64,000 bases of DNA from Phoronis australis (GCA_002633005.1 NMRA01000036.1:477133-541132); one strand, 5' to 3'; shown: positions 24,601 to 32,554, counted from the stretch's first letter. Notes: generated by a model from the letters alone, not told the origin. A program made the numbers and translations.

Positions 24601-27600
24601 ATATCATCAATGACACAGCATGTCTTAGGTAATAACAGGTATGTTGTGGTCATATTGTAACCTGTGTCAGGTCAAATGTCTTCTGCACTGCGTTTGTTTT
24701 TCATAACACTGTGGTGTCTTGTGTGTTGTAGTACGAAGCCATACCAGAGTCTCTGAAGAACATGTTGCTTGTGATGGACACAGCCAACATCTTCCAGCAC
24801 GACGGTGAGCAGTCACAGCTGTGGAGACTCACCTGGGACCGCATAGACACCTTCCTGCCTCACCTAAAGGATGAGCTCTTCAAGACGGACGAAGGTTGGT
24901 GTGAGAGACTGTTCAGAAGGTCATCTATATCCCCTTGAGTTGTACAAGGGCATTGTGTGAAAGACTGTTCAGAAGGTCATCGATATCCTCTTGTGTTGTA
25001 CACGGGTATTAAATTACCATGTTACATTTTCTCCACAGTTCCAATTTGTTTTGACAGTAAATTTTCAAACACTTAGTTTGACGCAAGCTTGATGCGAGTA
25101 CATTTATTTTTGTGATGAGTTATGTTTATTTGCTTGTGAAGCATATTCCAATACCCATCAAAATTTGCTGTTTTCAAACCCATTTGTGAGTATAATTATC
25201 TTCATTGATATTTCTAATTTTGAAGTAAAGTTTCACAAGGATTCAACAAAACATGCTTCCAGATTTACTTTTCCCATTCTGTCATTGATGCTTGGCACAA
25301 ATTTCATTTGCATTTACTCATAACAGCTTTCTGCATGTTAGTTTGGAGATTTAGTCTTAGTGTTTATTCCTAATGAGTTTTAGTGTGACGGAAATCATAC
25401 ATCATCAGTGGGTCAAATTTATTATTAAGAACTCAATTTTGATGTCTTGAACTACTTGTTTCACGAGGAAATGCCTTTTTGTGTTTAGTTGACAAAATGA
25501 TGAATTTTATGTCGTCAAATTTATCAACAAAAATAATTAGAAAAAAATGGACTTCATCATTTCTATGATTTTCAGTGCACAACTATCACAAAACACAAGT
25601 AAGGATAATTTTGAGACTCTTAGCGATGCATGTTACAACGAACTGTTCCAGGAGCTTTTTCACGACTTGGAATTTTCCTCTTTTTTTGGTTTTGATTTCC
25701 TCTTATTTGATTTCCAGTTTACTCTTTTTCATCATTATTATGTCAGACTTTATTCATGCAATTTTTTTCAATTAAATTTTGCAACTCAAAAAATATTGGT
25801 ATCATAGAACCCTATTTATTTGTCGAACGTTACGCTACCTGGAAAAATTTTCCTCTTTTTTGTCATTGGTCATTCCAAGCCCTGCTTTTTAAAGACTTAG
25901 TTGCAACCAAGATTTGATGTAACCAAATGAAATCACTAACAGTTCACTTAGTTTACTTAAGGAATGAAACATTACATGTGAGTGAGCAATGCAATGCAGG
26001 TCCTTTGTAACAGTGTTCGACTGTAATCATTCTTTAAACAATGGAAGATGATAATTATTTCATTGTCTGTGCGAAGTTGGAAATTACCAAAATTTAATCC
26101 AATTTCCTTGAATATAACATGATGAGATGACATGATTGCCCACTCTAATTAGTTGTTGTACTAATCAAAGAATGCTGTTAACTGAACCTGGTTCTGTTGC
26201 AGAGCCGAGGTTATCCCACGAGAGACAACTAGAGGCACCTACCCCCACCCAGTCTGTCATCTCGCCACCAGATGTCACTAAGACTACTCCGGGTATAGTT
26301 GAATGCAATAGACCTGATACGAATTTGCAACACTGTGGCAGTTATTGCCACACTTCCTCTGATTTTATCGGGTTGTACTGCTGCAAACCTAAATGCTGTT
26401 TGGAGATATAGTGTTGGTTATGTAGCCCATTATTGTATCATTGGAAGTGAGGCATAAATCACTAGCAAGACACTTATTCGCATAAGGTCTTTGGTTAACA
26501 TAATCTCATACAACTGTATAACAAGCTCTGTAATACTGAATTCCCCACAATGTTGTTCCCAGTGCATGCTGACATAGCAACTGTAGAATGTTACATTAGT
26601 GACAGGCATTGAGGAATGGCATTGTGATGTATTAACTCAAGTATTGGCATACACAGCAATGGCTGCCATATCCCTTAGCTAGTGTGAAGTTTTAGTGTAA
26701 GAGCACTGTGAAATTAAAATTTGGCTATGGGATGACTGTTCTCTCCTCCAGTGGTTGAGAGCATTTGGGGTTGATAAACTGACTGGTATTGTGACAGGCA
26801 CAGATCCAAAAGGGGCCATGTGACGGGCTGCATGAAACAGTCCCCTAAGGTTCTCTTATAGTTACGGCATTTTTGTCTGAATACTTGGCTCTTATCTCAG
26901 TGAAAATAGGTAGAGACTTAATCCTTAAATTTTGAGTAACATTTAAGAATTTAATGTATAGTTAACTCGGGGTATATATCAAAGCTAAAACCTGACGTTC
27001 AGTTTGAGACAAAAAGCTGTCAGACAACATACCGTTACCATTTTCTTGACATAGTGACTTATTCTGTTAAAAACAAAAAATAACTGGGAGCAACTATTAG
27101 GGCAACAAAATTGTAATTACAAATTGGATTAGCCACCTTACTAACTCTCCAGTTAGTTCCACTTCATTCTCTGTGATGAAGGACGACTACTCTGAGGATG
27201 AATTCACCTTCCACCCAGTCGTCATGACGGTGAATTTTTGTCTGAATGCTTTGGCCTGTACTATATCGGGAAGTAGAAGAAATGACTATCAGTGTTTGTA
27301 CAAAGTCAACAAATGGGCTGAACATTTAGGGAACATTATTTATACCCTATTGGGACTGTTCCATGCCACCGTTGTCTTCTGGTCATTATTGTAGGTTTGG
27401 GCACGTTGTTACACCTGTTGCTGGTTGTGCTTAGGTGTGCAATAATTCCTCTGGTGTCAAATATTTTTGTTATTGTCAGTACATTATATTCGCATGCTGT
27501 CGTGTCTCAATATTGAAATTTTGACATTTCATTAATTTCTGTAACAGAGCTGTTCTTTTTAAAAAGTAATTTATAAAAATTTCTTTTAAAATGTCATTCA

Positions 27601-29085
27601 TTTGGTGCAACAAATCCACTTATCTGAATTTTATTTATTGATAAATTCAATGTCCATTGTTATGTATTTTGCTTTTTATTATGAGATAGTTTTCATTAAC
27701 AAGATGAATTTGAACGTTTATGTGACTTAGACCAGCACAGTTTTATTAGTTGTCCGGGAGAGTTCAGTCTTTGTACTTATCGTTCAAAGTTAAGTAGTCA
27801 TCTCTGTGTATAAAACTGACTAGTGTGTGCCTGCTGAATGCTCTCTAAGTGAATGTGACGTAAATTACTGGTTTCAGTAGAGTTCTATTAATTTATTTCA
27901 ACGTGCATATCTTTTTATCCTGTTTTACTACGTGCCTTAAAGATTGCATCAAGTAACGGTAAATTTTGTTTAGTTTACAGTAAAATGTGTATTTTGCTGT
28001 ATAAAATTTCTCAGGAAAATCAAAAAGGAATAATTGTGTTTCATTACTGGCAGTTTGTATTTTAGTCTTCCAACACCTGGTGTGGGTTCCGTAGACACCA
28101 GAACCTTGTAGAAACACAAGGCCATGCACCACTTATGATGTATTGTCGTGTATTGTAAGTGAAGCACATAACCACACTAGTTTTCTTTATGAGGTTCTTG
28201 TGTCAACGGAACTCAACTTTGTGAAAGTTTGAGCATTTTAATGCCGTAGCAAGGTGTTGAAAAATGAAAAAGTGACAATTTTGAAAATCACAATTTCTGC
28301 TCTAATTTTCTATAGATACTATTTCATGATAAAACCTGACTATGTGGTCTGCATAGGTCTGATGCATGGCATCACATATGCATTCTTTTATATGTGATTT
28401 TCATTGATTACATTTCAGCAACTCCCGCGGTTGACCCCCGCCCAGCGAGCCCCTTGGTCGAGGAGCAGACTGCTCTGCCATCTAGTGGCTATATTCTCCA
28501 TCCACCCCTGCCAACCGTTTCTTCGCCGTCTCAAGTTCCCGCCAGCCTTGCAATGACACACACAGTACCGGCAGTTCCGCTGCTGTTGAATCCTGACATC
28601 ATACCCACGACGATACCCTTCCTCTCCCCACAGGTGAGTTTGATGTACACATTCAGTTTTGGTGATCATAACTTATCATATTAGAAAAATCTTTTTTGAA
28701 TGGTAATAATGCGCCATCACCATTTGATTTTCAGGCTGATTGGACTACTACAGCATCTCATAGATGCCCTTAGAATCATATCATATGCGATGTTCCATGG
28801 GCGCATGTCAATGCCATAGCGTTTATCTTATTAATATTTTTCTTCTAGGTAGGCATTAGAAGAGATGAGATTATGGGGTTATTGCAATTGTCAGGGTTGT
28901 AACAGACTTTGTTGCATCACAAGCAGTAAAATAGCATTTTTGATGAATGTCATGTCTTTGCATGTCTTGTCCAGTTTGAAAATAAGTTTTGATACTTTAA
29001 ATACTACCTCGCTTTAATTTAAAATGTGGTTTTTAAATAGAACACACCAGAGAGGAAAACAGAGATAGTCTCTAGCAGCCAGTGA
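497..29085 (+). CDS. GBF1: GBF1, Golgi brefeldin-A-resistant ARF guanine nucleotide exchange factor (3' two thirds of the gene)
   Basis: This gene encodes the large ARF-GEF that loads GTP on ARF1 at cis-Golgi/ERGIC membranes and so drives COPI coat recruitment. The window holds 25 coding exons (listed separately) whose lengths sum to 3882 bases, i.e. 1293 residues plus a stop. Every junction has AG/GT borders and matching phase. Domain order in window residues is HUS box (NYDCD, about 48-53), linker, Sec7 (about 167-350) with the glutamic finger in LPGESPVI, the HDS1-HDS3 helical repeats (about 420-1180) and a proline/serine-rich tail. Collinearity with vertebrate GBF1 is clear along the whole length, for example in [36 protein letters not shown] and DFMDKYMHA. 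The DCB domain and start codon lie upstream of base 497. Part of one exon is duplicated at 7178 by an assembly join. Identification rests on recognised family sequence; no search was run. Confidence 0.97.
1143..1257 (+). CDS. GBF1: GBF1 exon w2: end of HUS region
   Basis: It reads [20 protein letters not shown] and continues through [12 protein letters not shown], matching the family segment after the HUS box. It starts in phase 0 after ttattacag and ends in phase 1 before GTTGGT. Confidence 0.93.
1340..2480 (+). repeat. CCTAGTGG/GAAATTTGG intronic repeat, copy group 1
   Basis: This diverged dispersed repeat alternates blocks such as tttcatgaaatttggcaaat, ggatggatttga, cccctagtgg and gctgtatctcc. 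The same blocks recur at 6240-9990 and 37070-38240. It lies in the intron between GBF1 w2 and w3. It has no coding content: the short open frames across it are repeat translations. Confidence 0.75.
2840..2908 (+). CDS. GBF1: GBF1 exon w3: linker
   Basis: This short, charged linker exon ([20 protein letters not shown]) follows taccaacag and ends before GTTATG, phase 1 to phase 1. It lies in the poorly conserved HUS-Sec7 linker, so it is supported by phase and splice sites rather than by similarity. Confidence 0.75.
3294..3412 (+). CDS. GBF1: GBF1 exon w4: Sec7 approach
   Basis: The exon reads [20 protein letters not shown] and then [11 protein letters not shown], the basic segment just before Sec7. 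The acceptor is ttcacag and the donor is AGG|GTAAAA, phase 0. The upstream junction is phase 1. Confidence 0.88.
3959..4161 (+). CDS. GBF1: GBF1 exon w5: Sec7 helices 1-4
   Basis: The Sec7 domain starts here ([20 protein letters not shown]), followed by [20 protein letters not shown]. The donor GTACGT splits a codon (phase 2). The apparent in-frame TAG at this edge comes from reading into the intron and is not a real stop. Confidence 0.95.
4573..4696 (+). CDS. GBF1: GBF1 exon w6: Sec7 catalytic glutamate
   Basis: The exon reads [20 protein letters not shown] and then RLPGESPVI. The Glu of PGES is the glutamic finger that expels Mg2+ and GDP from ARF. It ends DHWH|GTGAGT, phase 0. Confidence 0.96.
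5208..5416 (+). CDS. GBF1: GBF1 exon w7: Sec7 ARF-binding groove
   Basis: The exon reads [20 protein letters not shown] and then [11 protein letters not shown], the conserved Sec7 motif 2 that forms the hydrophobic groove. The acceptor is atttcag and the donor is ATAAA|GTACGT, phase 2. Confidence 0.96.
5891..6127 (+). CDS. GBF1: GBF1 exon w8: end of Sec7, start of HDS1
   Basis: The exon reads [20 protein letters not shown] and then [10 protein letters not shown] through [17 protein letters not shown]. This is the intact copy of the exon. Its acceptor ctttccag precedes NDEIVMP and its donor is GTGAGC. A partial second copy lies at 7178-7373. Confidence 0.96.
7177..7177. other. Single-N contig join
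   Basis: There is one N between ...gctgtatctcct and taaaagagaac. Sequence left of it (5932-7176) is nearly repeated right of it (7178 to about 8412), with SNPs and indels. This marks a scaffold join rather than an unread base. Confidence 0.85.
7178..7373 (+). pseudogene. GBF1: Partial duplicate of GBF1 exon w8 (assembly-derived)
   Basis: The segment starts mid-exon immediately after the lone N at 7177 and repeats 5932-6127 with an offset of 1246 bases. It then continues through the same intron sequence to about 8412. The few exon differences I compared are synonymous. It has no splice acceptor and lacks the [13 protein letters not shown] part, so it cannot be a working tandem exon. The simplest reading is an unmerged overlap between two, probably allelic, contigs. 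Confidence 0.85.
10080..10322. repeat. Inverted-repeat element with GAGTTACCCTAGAAC ends
   Basis: The left arm gagttaccctagaactactt (about 10081) is matched inverted by the right arm near 10298-10322 (reverse complement gagttaccctagaacaagtt). The right half resembles 51489-51645 in Region 4. It is probably a small non-autonomous element. Confidence 0.5.
10422..10521 (+). CDS. GBF1: GBF1 exon w9: HDS1
   Basis: The exon reads [20 protein letters not shown] and then SLCKFTTLL, conserved in all GBF1/Gea proteins. The acceptor is tttttcag; the donor GTGAGT follows GAA, phase 0. Confidence 0.95.
10878..11054 (+). CDS. GBF1: GBF1 exon w10: HDS1
   Basis: The exon reads [20 protein letters not shown] and then [20 protein letters not shown]. 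It spans ctgtacattacag to GAG|GTAAGT, phase 0 on both sides, 59 residues. Confidence 0.96.
11121..11518. mobile_element. Foldback/MITE element, copy A (TA-flanked)
   Basis: The left end CCGGGATTTTCCGTAGATAA is inverted at the right end (reverse complement CCAGGATTTTCTGCAGATAA), with TA on both outer sides (11119-11120, 11519-11520). Internal repeats of GGGCGTNTATTYGG follow. A second copy lies at 45054-45282. TA duplication fits a Tc1/mariner-type MITE; no transposase is present. Confidence 0.7.
12474..12731 (+). CDS. GBF1: GBF1 exon w11: HDS1-HDS2 linker
   Basis: The exon reads [20 protein letters not shown], then a serine-rich segment ([13 protein letters not shown]) and [20 protein letters not shown]. 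Both junctions are phase 0, 86 residues. The serine-rich middle is the variable loop of the family. Confidence 0.94.
12767..13706. mobile_element. 940-bp non-autonomous DNA transposon with ~28-bp TIRs
   Basis: The left end TGCAGCACACATCACAAATT and the right end (reverse complement TACAGCACACATCACAAATT) are inverted repeats extending through ATTTTTGT. TA lies outside each (12765-12766 and 13707-13708). The interior has no transposase frame. It occupies the intron between GBF1 w11 and w12. Confidence 0.65.
13907..14183. mobile_element. Small inverted-repeat element
   Basis: CTTACAGGAGTTATA at about 13908 is inverted at about 14165-14180 (TATAAACTCCTGTAAG). About 240 bases lie between. It follows the 12767-13706 element closely. 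The open frame inside has no recognisable protein features. Confidence 0.45.
14378..14490 (+). CDS. GBF1: GBF1 exon w12: HDS2
   Basis: The exon reads [20 protein letters not shown] and then [17 protein letters not shown]. The acceptor is cttcaag and the donor is AACAG|GTTAGT, phase 2, so the Arg codon is split. Confidence 0.92.
14990..15143 (+). CDS. GBF1: GBF1 exon w13: HDS2
   Basis: The exon reads [20 protein letters not shown] and then [20 protein letters not shown]. The acceptor tgattgcag completes the split Arg; the donor is CAG|GTATAA, phase 0. Confidence 0.95.
15617..15860 (+). CDS. GBF1: GBF1 exon w14: HDS2
   Basis: The exon reads [20 protein letters not shown] and then [20 protein letters not shown], a very conserved core, followed by an alanine/serine tail. 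It ends in phase 1 before GTGGGT. Confidence 0.96.
16042..16148 (+). repeat. Tandem duplication, ~53-bp unit
   Basis: Two copies of a unit containing caagttagttcagtcaaact, aagtcccaataat and catttagtaaa lie 53 bases apart, in the intron between w14 and w15. Confidence 0.8.
17096..17247 (+). CDS. GBF1: GBF1 exon w15: acidic phosphorylatable linker
   Basis: The exon reads [20 protein letters not shown] and then [27 protein letters not shown] is a family signature. The donor CTG|GTAGGT sits in a 70-base unit that is repeated just downstream in the intron (see 17242-17390). Confidence 0.94.
17242..17390 (+). repeat. 70-bp tandem repeat containing the w15 splice donor
   Basis: The units start agactggtaggt at 17242 and 17312, and a third, degraded unit starts at 17382. 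Each contains atgtgtagatggttcagtatt-type sequence and a gcgtgac-ggtgcttc block. The first unit straddles the real exon end, so the second carries an intact extra CTG|GTAGGT donor. Confidence 0.8.
17927..18416. mobile_element. CAG-ended DNA element, 490-bp copy with 6-bp target duplication
   Basis: The left end CAGAGCTTGGAATTTTCC and right end (reverse complement CAGGGCCTGGAATGACC) are imperfect TIRs, flanked by TCTTAA on both sides (17921-17926 and 18417-18422). The interior is richer in CpG (ccgcg blocks) than the host intron. A shorter related copy is at 25661-25884. Confidence 0.7.
18474..18708 (+). CDS. GBF1: GBF1 exon w16: HDS2-HDS3
   Basis: The exon reads [20 protein letters not shown] and then [17 protein letters not shown] through [10 protein letters not shown]. 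Its acceptor lies 57 bases past the end of an inserted DNA element (17927-18416). It ends in phase 1 before GTGAGT. Confidence 0.95.
19174..19361 (+). CDS. GBF1: GBF1 exon w17: basic linker into HDS3
   Basis: The exon reads [20 protein letters not shown] and then [15 protein letters not shown] and [12 protein letters not shown] chose the donor GAT|GTAAGT at 19361. An upstream GTAGTC after CAG is weaker, and QVVGD aligns with the family residues before LLDLMH. Confidence 0.92.
21986..22115 (+). CDS. GBF1: GBF1 exon w18: HDS3
   Basis: The exon reads [20 protein letters not shown] and then [11 protein letters not shown]. It spans cattgcag to CAAG|GTAGGA, phase 1. Confidence 0.96.
22385..22515 (+). 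CDS. GBF1: GBF1 exon w19: HDS3
   Basis: The exon reads [20 protein letters not shown] and then [20 protein letters not shown], near identical to the family pattern. It ends AACAAG|GTAAGC, phase 0. Confidence 0.96.
23012..23113 (+). CDS. GBF1: GBF1 exon w20: HDS3
   Basis: The exon reads [20 protein letters not shown] and then [14 protein letters not shown], 34 residues, phase 0 on both sides, attacag to GTAAGT. Confidence 0.96.
23597..23710 (+). CDS. GBF1: GBF1 exon w21: HDS3
   Basis: The exon reads [20 protein letters not shown] and then [18 protein letters not shown], 38 residues, phase 0 on both sides, with donor GTAAGG. Confidence 0.96.
24732..24894 (+). CDS. GBF1: GBF1 exon w22: end of HDS3
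   Basis: The exon reads [20 protein letters not shown] and then [20 protein letters not shown]. It ends in phase 1 before GTTGGT. A 56-base tandem duplication starts 5 bases into the following intron. Confidence 0.96.
24899..25010 (+). repeat. 56-bp tandem duplication beside a GBF1 splice donor
   Basis: The unit gtgtgagagactgttcagaa, continuing through ggtcatctatatcc, is repeated 56 bases later with a few substitutions. It lies just inside the intron after w22. Confidence 0.8.
25661..25884. mobile_element. CAG-ended DNA element, 224-bp copy with 6-bp target duplication
   Basis: The ends CACGACTTGGAATTTTCC and (reverse complement) CAGGGCTTGGAATGACC are flanked by CTTTTT on both sides (25655-25660 and 25885-25890). 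The subterminal tgtcattggtcattcca is shared with the 17927-18416 copy. The interior is T-rich. Confidence 0.65.
26203..26292 (+). CDS. GBF1: GBF1 exon w23: proline-rich tail
   Basis: The low-conservation tail exon reads [20 protein letters not shown] and then [10 protein letters not shown]. It is accepted because it is phase 1 on both sides, has tgttgcag and GTATAG borders and a composition matching the family tail. Confidence 0.8.
28419..28633 (+). CDS. GBF1: GBF1 exon w24: proline-rich tail
   Basis: The exon reads [20 protein letters not shown] and then [20 protein letters not shown] through [13 protein letters not shown]. The PLLLNP segment matches the tail of vertebrate GBF1. The donor is CAG|GTGAGT, phase 0. 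Confidence 0.9.
29041..29085 (+). CDS. GBF1: GBF1 terminal coding exon w25
   Basis: After the acceptor ttttaaatag it encodes [14 protein letters not shown] and TGA. It makes the total coding length an exact multiple of three. The acceptor has a short pyrimidine tract, so a cDNA would be needed to confirm it. Confidence 0.7.
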   Translation, partial: NTPERKTEIVSSSQ

Positions 29086-30790
29086 CTAGATGATGGCTGT
29101 TGTCACCAGAGGTCGTATCAGTTGGTTACTGTGACGACAGAACTGGCTCCCGTGCACAACTTCAAAAGAAAGATTGAGAAAACAGTGTGATCTGTGCTGA
29201 ATTTGTCTGCTGCAACGACTTTAAAAGACACGAACTTTGTGATAATGGCATCTTTGGTTAGTGTGGTTTGTTTGGGCCAAATCGAAGCCTCCACTTTTGT
29301 AAAGTGGTGATGTTCACTGTACTTTTGTTATCCTCTGTAAATTTTAGTGGTGATTGTCTGTGTTCAAGAATTGTTTTGTATAGCAATGCCGTGCTGTGAA
29401 TTGCAAAACCTTGGGAATCTGGCAATGGCATCTGTGAAGTCCTGTGTCATTTCTGTGACGGGATTTGTCACTGTGATCCCAAAACTGTCATACTTGTGTG
29501 GGTAATGAATTACCTTTGAGTGGAAGGATTTGATCCGCAGTAAATTGTGCTATTTAACTTTAATGTGTCATTCATGTCTGAATTGTTTATGATCATTTAT
29601 ATTATTGATTTGTGATTATTTGTTAATCACATAGCAATGCTACTCCCCTGGTGCTTGTGATGAAGTTAAATAGCTTATACCATGATGCATTCAATGAGAC
29701 AAGTGGAAATGACCTGTACTATATTCTCCCATAATTCAACATTGTGCCTAGGTAATCATTTGGGCAGCATTTTGGGTAGTGTGTTACCTTTCTGGCAAAA
29801 CACTTGCTAGATGTTGCATTGCCTTGTTTCGTAACATTCATAACACATACTAGCTTTGGTGAATGTTCCCTCTGTTCCAGCTTAGACATATGGTCACTTC
29901 AGCTGCGGTCTTTACCTGTCACAGTTTCAAATTGATATTTTTTATACATCTCATTGTTAAGCAACATAGCCTAAGTCTCTGCAGGGTGTTATTAATAATT
30001 TGACATCACGTTGATGGAGGTTCATCACAATAACTCATCGCCTGTCTGTATGTCTCCCACATAGCCATATAGTGCCACAGTGCGTGACACAAAACTTGAA
30101 AGTTATTCTCGGGTTGGTGATTAATTGGCATTTTCCATGCAAACCCAACTATTATTACTTTCAGCCAAGAACGTGGCAACAGTCATAAGCCTACAGTGAG
30201 GCGAGTCCTGAGATGTGGCATATTGTCAGTTATTGTAAAGCTCAGAAATTAATGCTAATTTTGCTAAGGAACAAGTTGGCGCTGGTGTCTATGTTAGCAA
30301 ATAGTCTTGTTACAAAGTTTGCATTTTTCCAACTGAAAACAGTAAAAAATGAGTACTTTATGACTTCAAATGACCCTTTTGAGAGTTTTGCGACTTAGTT
30401 TGGCTTGAATCTGATTGATGTCTTGTAAGTAGTTTTACTGTTACAGTTTGTGGTCTGTGTTATGCAGCAGGTGGATGGATTCTGTAGACAGACCCAACGC
30501 ATTGAGGATTTTGCTATTTGACTTGTGTGTATGTGTCTTCCCTGAAGTTTACATGAAGCATATTACTTAACACAATGTACACTGGAAGCGCTGGAGTGCA
30601 ATACTAACAGTGATGTATTACAAAATAATTTATTGTCAGTTGGTCTTTTCACAAGTGCCTGTCTAGGAGATTTCATGATTGGCACTTTAATTTAATTGAT
30701 CCGTTGCCCTGGATTTTATTGTTAATGTTTGTAAATAATTTAATTATGTATATACCTATATATAAAATAAATATGTTGTTCAAACCTATG
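29086..30790 (+). other. GBF1: GBF1 3' untranslated region
   Basis: There is no conserved coding content from the TGA at 29085 up to an AATAAA at 30766-30771. Several short TATA/AT-rich stretches precede it. I infer one long UTR of about 1.7 kb; an earlier alternative poly(A) site cannot be excluded. Confidence 0.6.
30766..30771 (+). terminator. GBF1: Polyadenylation signal AATAAA, probable GBF1 end
   Basis: This is a canonical hexamer in a T/A-rich context, followed within about 30 bases by GTTGTT- and TTTTCATGG-type GT/T-rich sequence. Confidence 0.55.
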
Positions 30791-31563
30791 ATTATTTTCA
30801 TGGCAGTCCTTTAAGGGTGAGTAACAAACTACATCTTCTTGAGAAGCCCCTAATTATCTGACTGAGGAACATACCACAAACAGTAGGGATAGAATTCAGG
30901 TGAAACTTTAAGACATTCTTTATGCACTAATCTACAAAACGCTTTTAAGGTTTTTTTCTTTTGTAAGAGAGCTATCAAAAACAGTTTTTTATGACTTATG
31001 AAAAAGTTGCATGAAGCAAAAACGAAATGATAATGGCCAATAGGTTCTAGTTCCTGGCGCTGAAAGTCAAAGCGTCTGGCTCCACAAATTTAGCAGCAGG
31101 ATAACAGTGGAACAACAATCTTTCCAGCACAGGAATTCCCTGCCGTTACTTAAAATTTTGTTTTTATCTTGTTTTGGATAATTTCAAAAAAGCGCAATTT
31201 CCACACTTTCACAGACAAAAATGACGCAATTAATAAACTTTTAGTCTACGTCTCACAACGCCAGTGTCAATCACAAGTGTGCTCGCCTAAAGCCCCGGTG
31301 ATTCTGCACTGATGGTCATTCCCAACACATCCACATCACACAAAAATATCTCGAGGGTGTGTTAAAATTGTACGGACAATAAAGCTGTGCCCAACATTTA
31401 CAAAGTTCGCAGCTGTTATAGATATTCCCTTTTTAAGAAATTATTTCGACGCACCAAAGTGTCATGCAAAACTATTACTTAGATTTAGTTTTAATTTGTT
31501 AGGATATCTTCAATGTATTCAAATAGAATGTAATTCTTACGCTCATTATCTCAAGATCACACT
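30791..31563. other. Intergenic, no feature seen
   Basis: The sequence is AT-rich. I find no exon-like frame, tRNA or recognised repeat between the GBF1 poly(A) site and the minus-strand candidate. Confidence 0.5.
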
Positions 31564-32045
31564 TCAAGCCGGATATTGCAGGTTCACATATAAGAGGGTT
31601 CGGCCGTCATGCAGCCTTCTGCGGTCAAACGCACTGGCTGGTCTCCTGTAATACGCATTGCTCTTGTGCGACCCTAGATCAAGAGCAGCAACTAATTTCC
31701 TATTAAATCTAAATATTTGATGATTTAATATCAAAAATATTTTAAAAAACAAAACAATTGATAACCCCTATTCTAAAAACTAAAGTACTTAAACTAATAC
31801 ATATATCATGCAAGAATTTCAACTAGCCTGGCCATATTTTGTGTTTATCCAAAATGGCTGCTCCCTTGTCGTTCTTGTTATTCTGCCGATTACTATTGAT
31901 AGATGTATCAGTTGGTTGATATCTTCTCGTCGCGGTTCTTACGAAAAAGCAATAACACATCAGGTTTGTTTTTTGAACTATATTCATCAAACGCAGTGCT
32001 CTCAATCACCTGCGCGACGTAGCTTTTCGGGATTTCAGACGCCAT
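31564..32045 (-). CDS. Candidate small two-exon gene, function unknown
   Basis: On the minus strand an ATG at 32045 opens MASEIPKSYVAQVIESTAFD and then EYSSKNKPDVLLLF, ending at a strong donor (C|GTAAGA, 31943, phase 1). A second frame ends at 31564 and reads AALDLGSHKSNAYYRRPASA and then FDRRRLHDGRTLLYVNLQYP. It can be joined in phase through the acceptor aaattag at 31692, giving roughly 75 residues. The second acceptor has a weak pyrimidine tract. I do not recognise the protein. It would start divergently from whatever + strand transcript runs toward 34902. Confidence 0.3.
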
Positions 32046-32429
32046 GAAGTCAACTCTTATTTTCAACTCATCAACACTTCACAGTCAGCTAGTTAAACCT
32101 AAGGTCGTCACCCGACTAGAGAAGCAGTGACGTGTTCTTTATCAGATCCAGTGGCAGTGTCTTCAGGATCCTTCTCACGTATACATCGGGAAAATCAAAC
32201 GTGCTCTCGGCACTCTGCTGAACTCAAAAACTTGACAAACCCACTGCTATTAGTGACCACTTTCATCTGGCCACACCCCACACCATGGGCAATGCTAGAG
32301 TTTTATCCAGAGAGGAACATTAGCACTCCTGTAAGATTAAACATGTCATTTACATTAAACTGCAACCCCCCCCCACTTAACGGTGTTGTAGATGTGCTTC
32401 CGGTGAATTATATGAGCCTCTGTTAGCTA

Positions 32430-32537
32430 CTCGCTAACGGGCAATTGCCTATTAGCTGAATGGATAGCACGCTTGCCGGTTTTATGGGGGTCGCGGGTTC
32501 GATCCCCGGGTCGGGTAATCTCGGCTATTACTACAAA
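32430..32537 (+). repeat. tRNA-like (SINE-type) segment upstream of gag
   Basis: It contains an A-box-like TAGCTGAATGGATAGCACG and a consensus B box GGTTCGATCCC at tRNA spacing, so RNA polymerase III promoter elements are present. The would-be acceptor strands do not pair, so it is not a functional tRNA gene. Its head (gggcaattgcctattagc) recurs at 35458. It abuts a TGGCGTAGTCGGCAGGA primer-binding-site-like sequence at 32538. Confidence 0.55.
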
Positions 32538-32554
32538 TGGCGTAGTCGGCAGGA
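32538..32554 (+). promoter_or_regulatory. Primer-binding-site-like sequence
   Basis: TGGCGTAGTCGGCAGGA starts with TGG, complementary to a tRNA CCA end, and lies 158 bases before the gag ATG, the expected place for an LTR-element PBS. I could not assign the tRNA, and no 5' LTR matching 34495-34735 precedes it. Confidence 0.45.

Noticed and set aside
28415-28669. 84-codon minus-strand frame
   Set aside because: It is antisense to the proline-rich GBF1 exon w24; the composition explains the open frame.
32450-32525. Functional tRNA gene
   Set aside because: The A and B boxes are present, but the 5' and 3' acceptor strands do not pair and the T-stem has a mismatch, so it is a tRNA-derived fragment.
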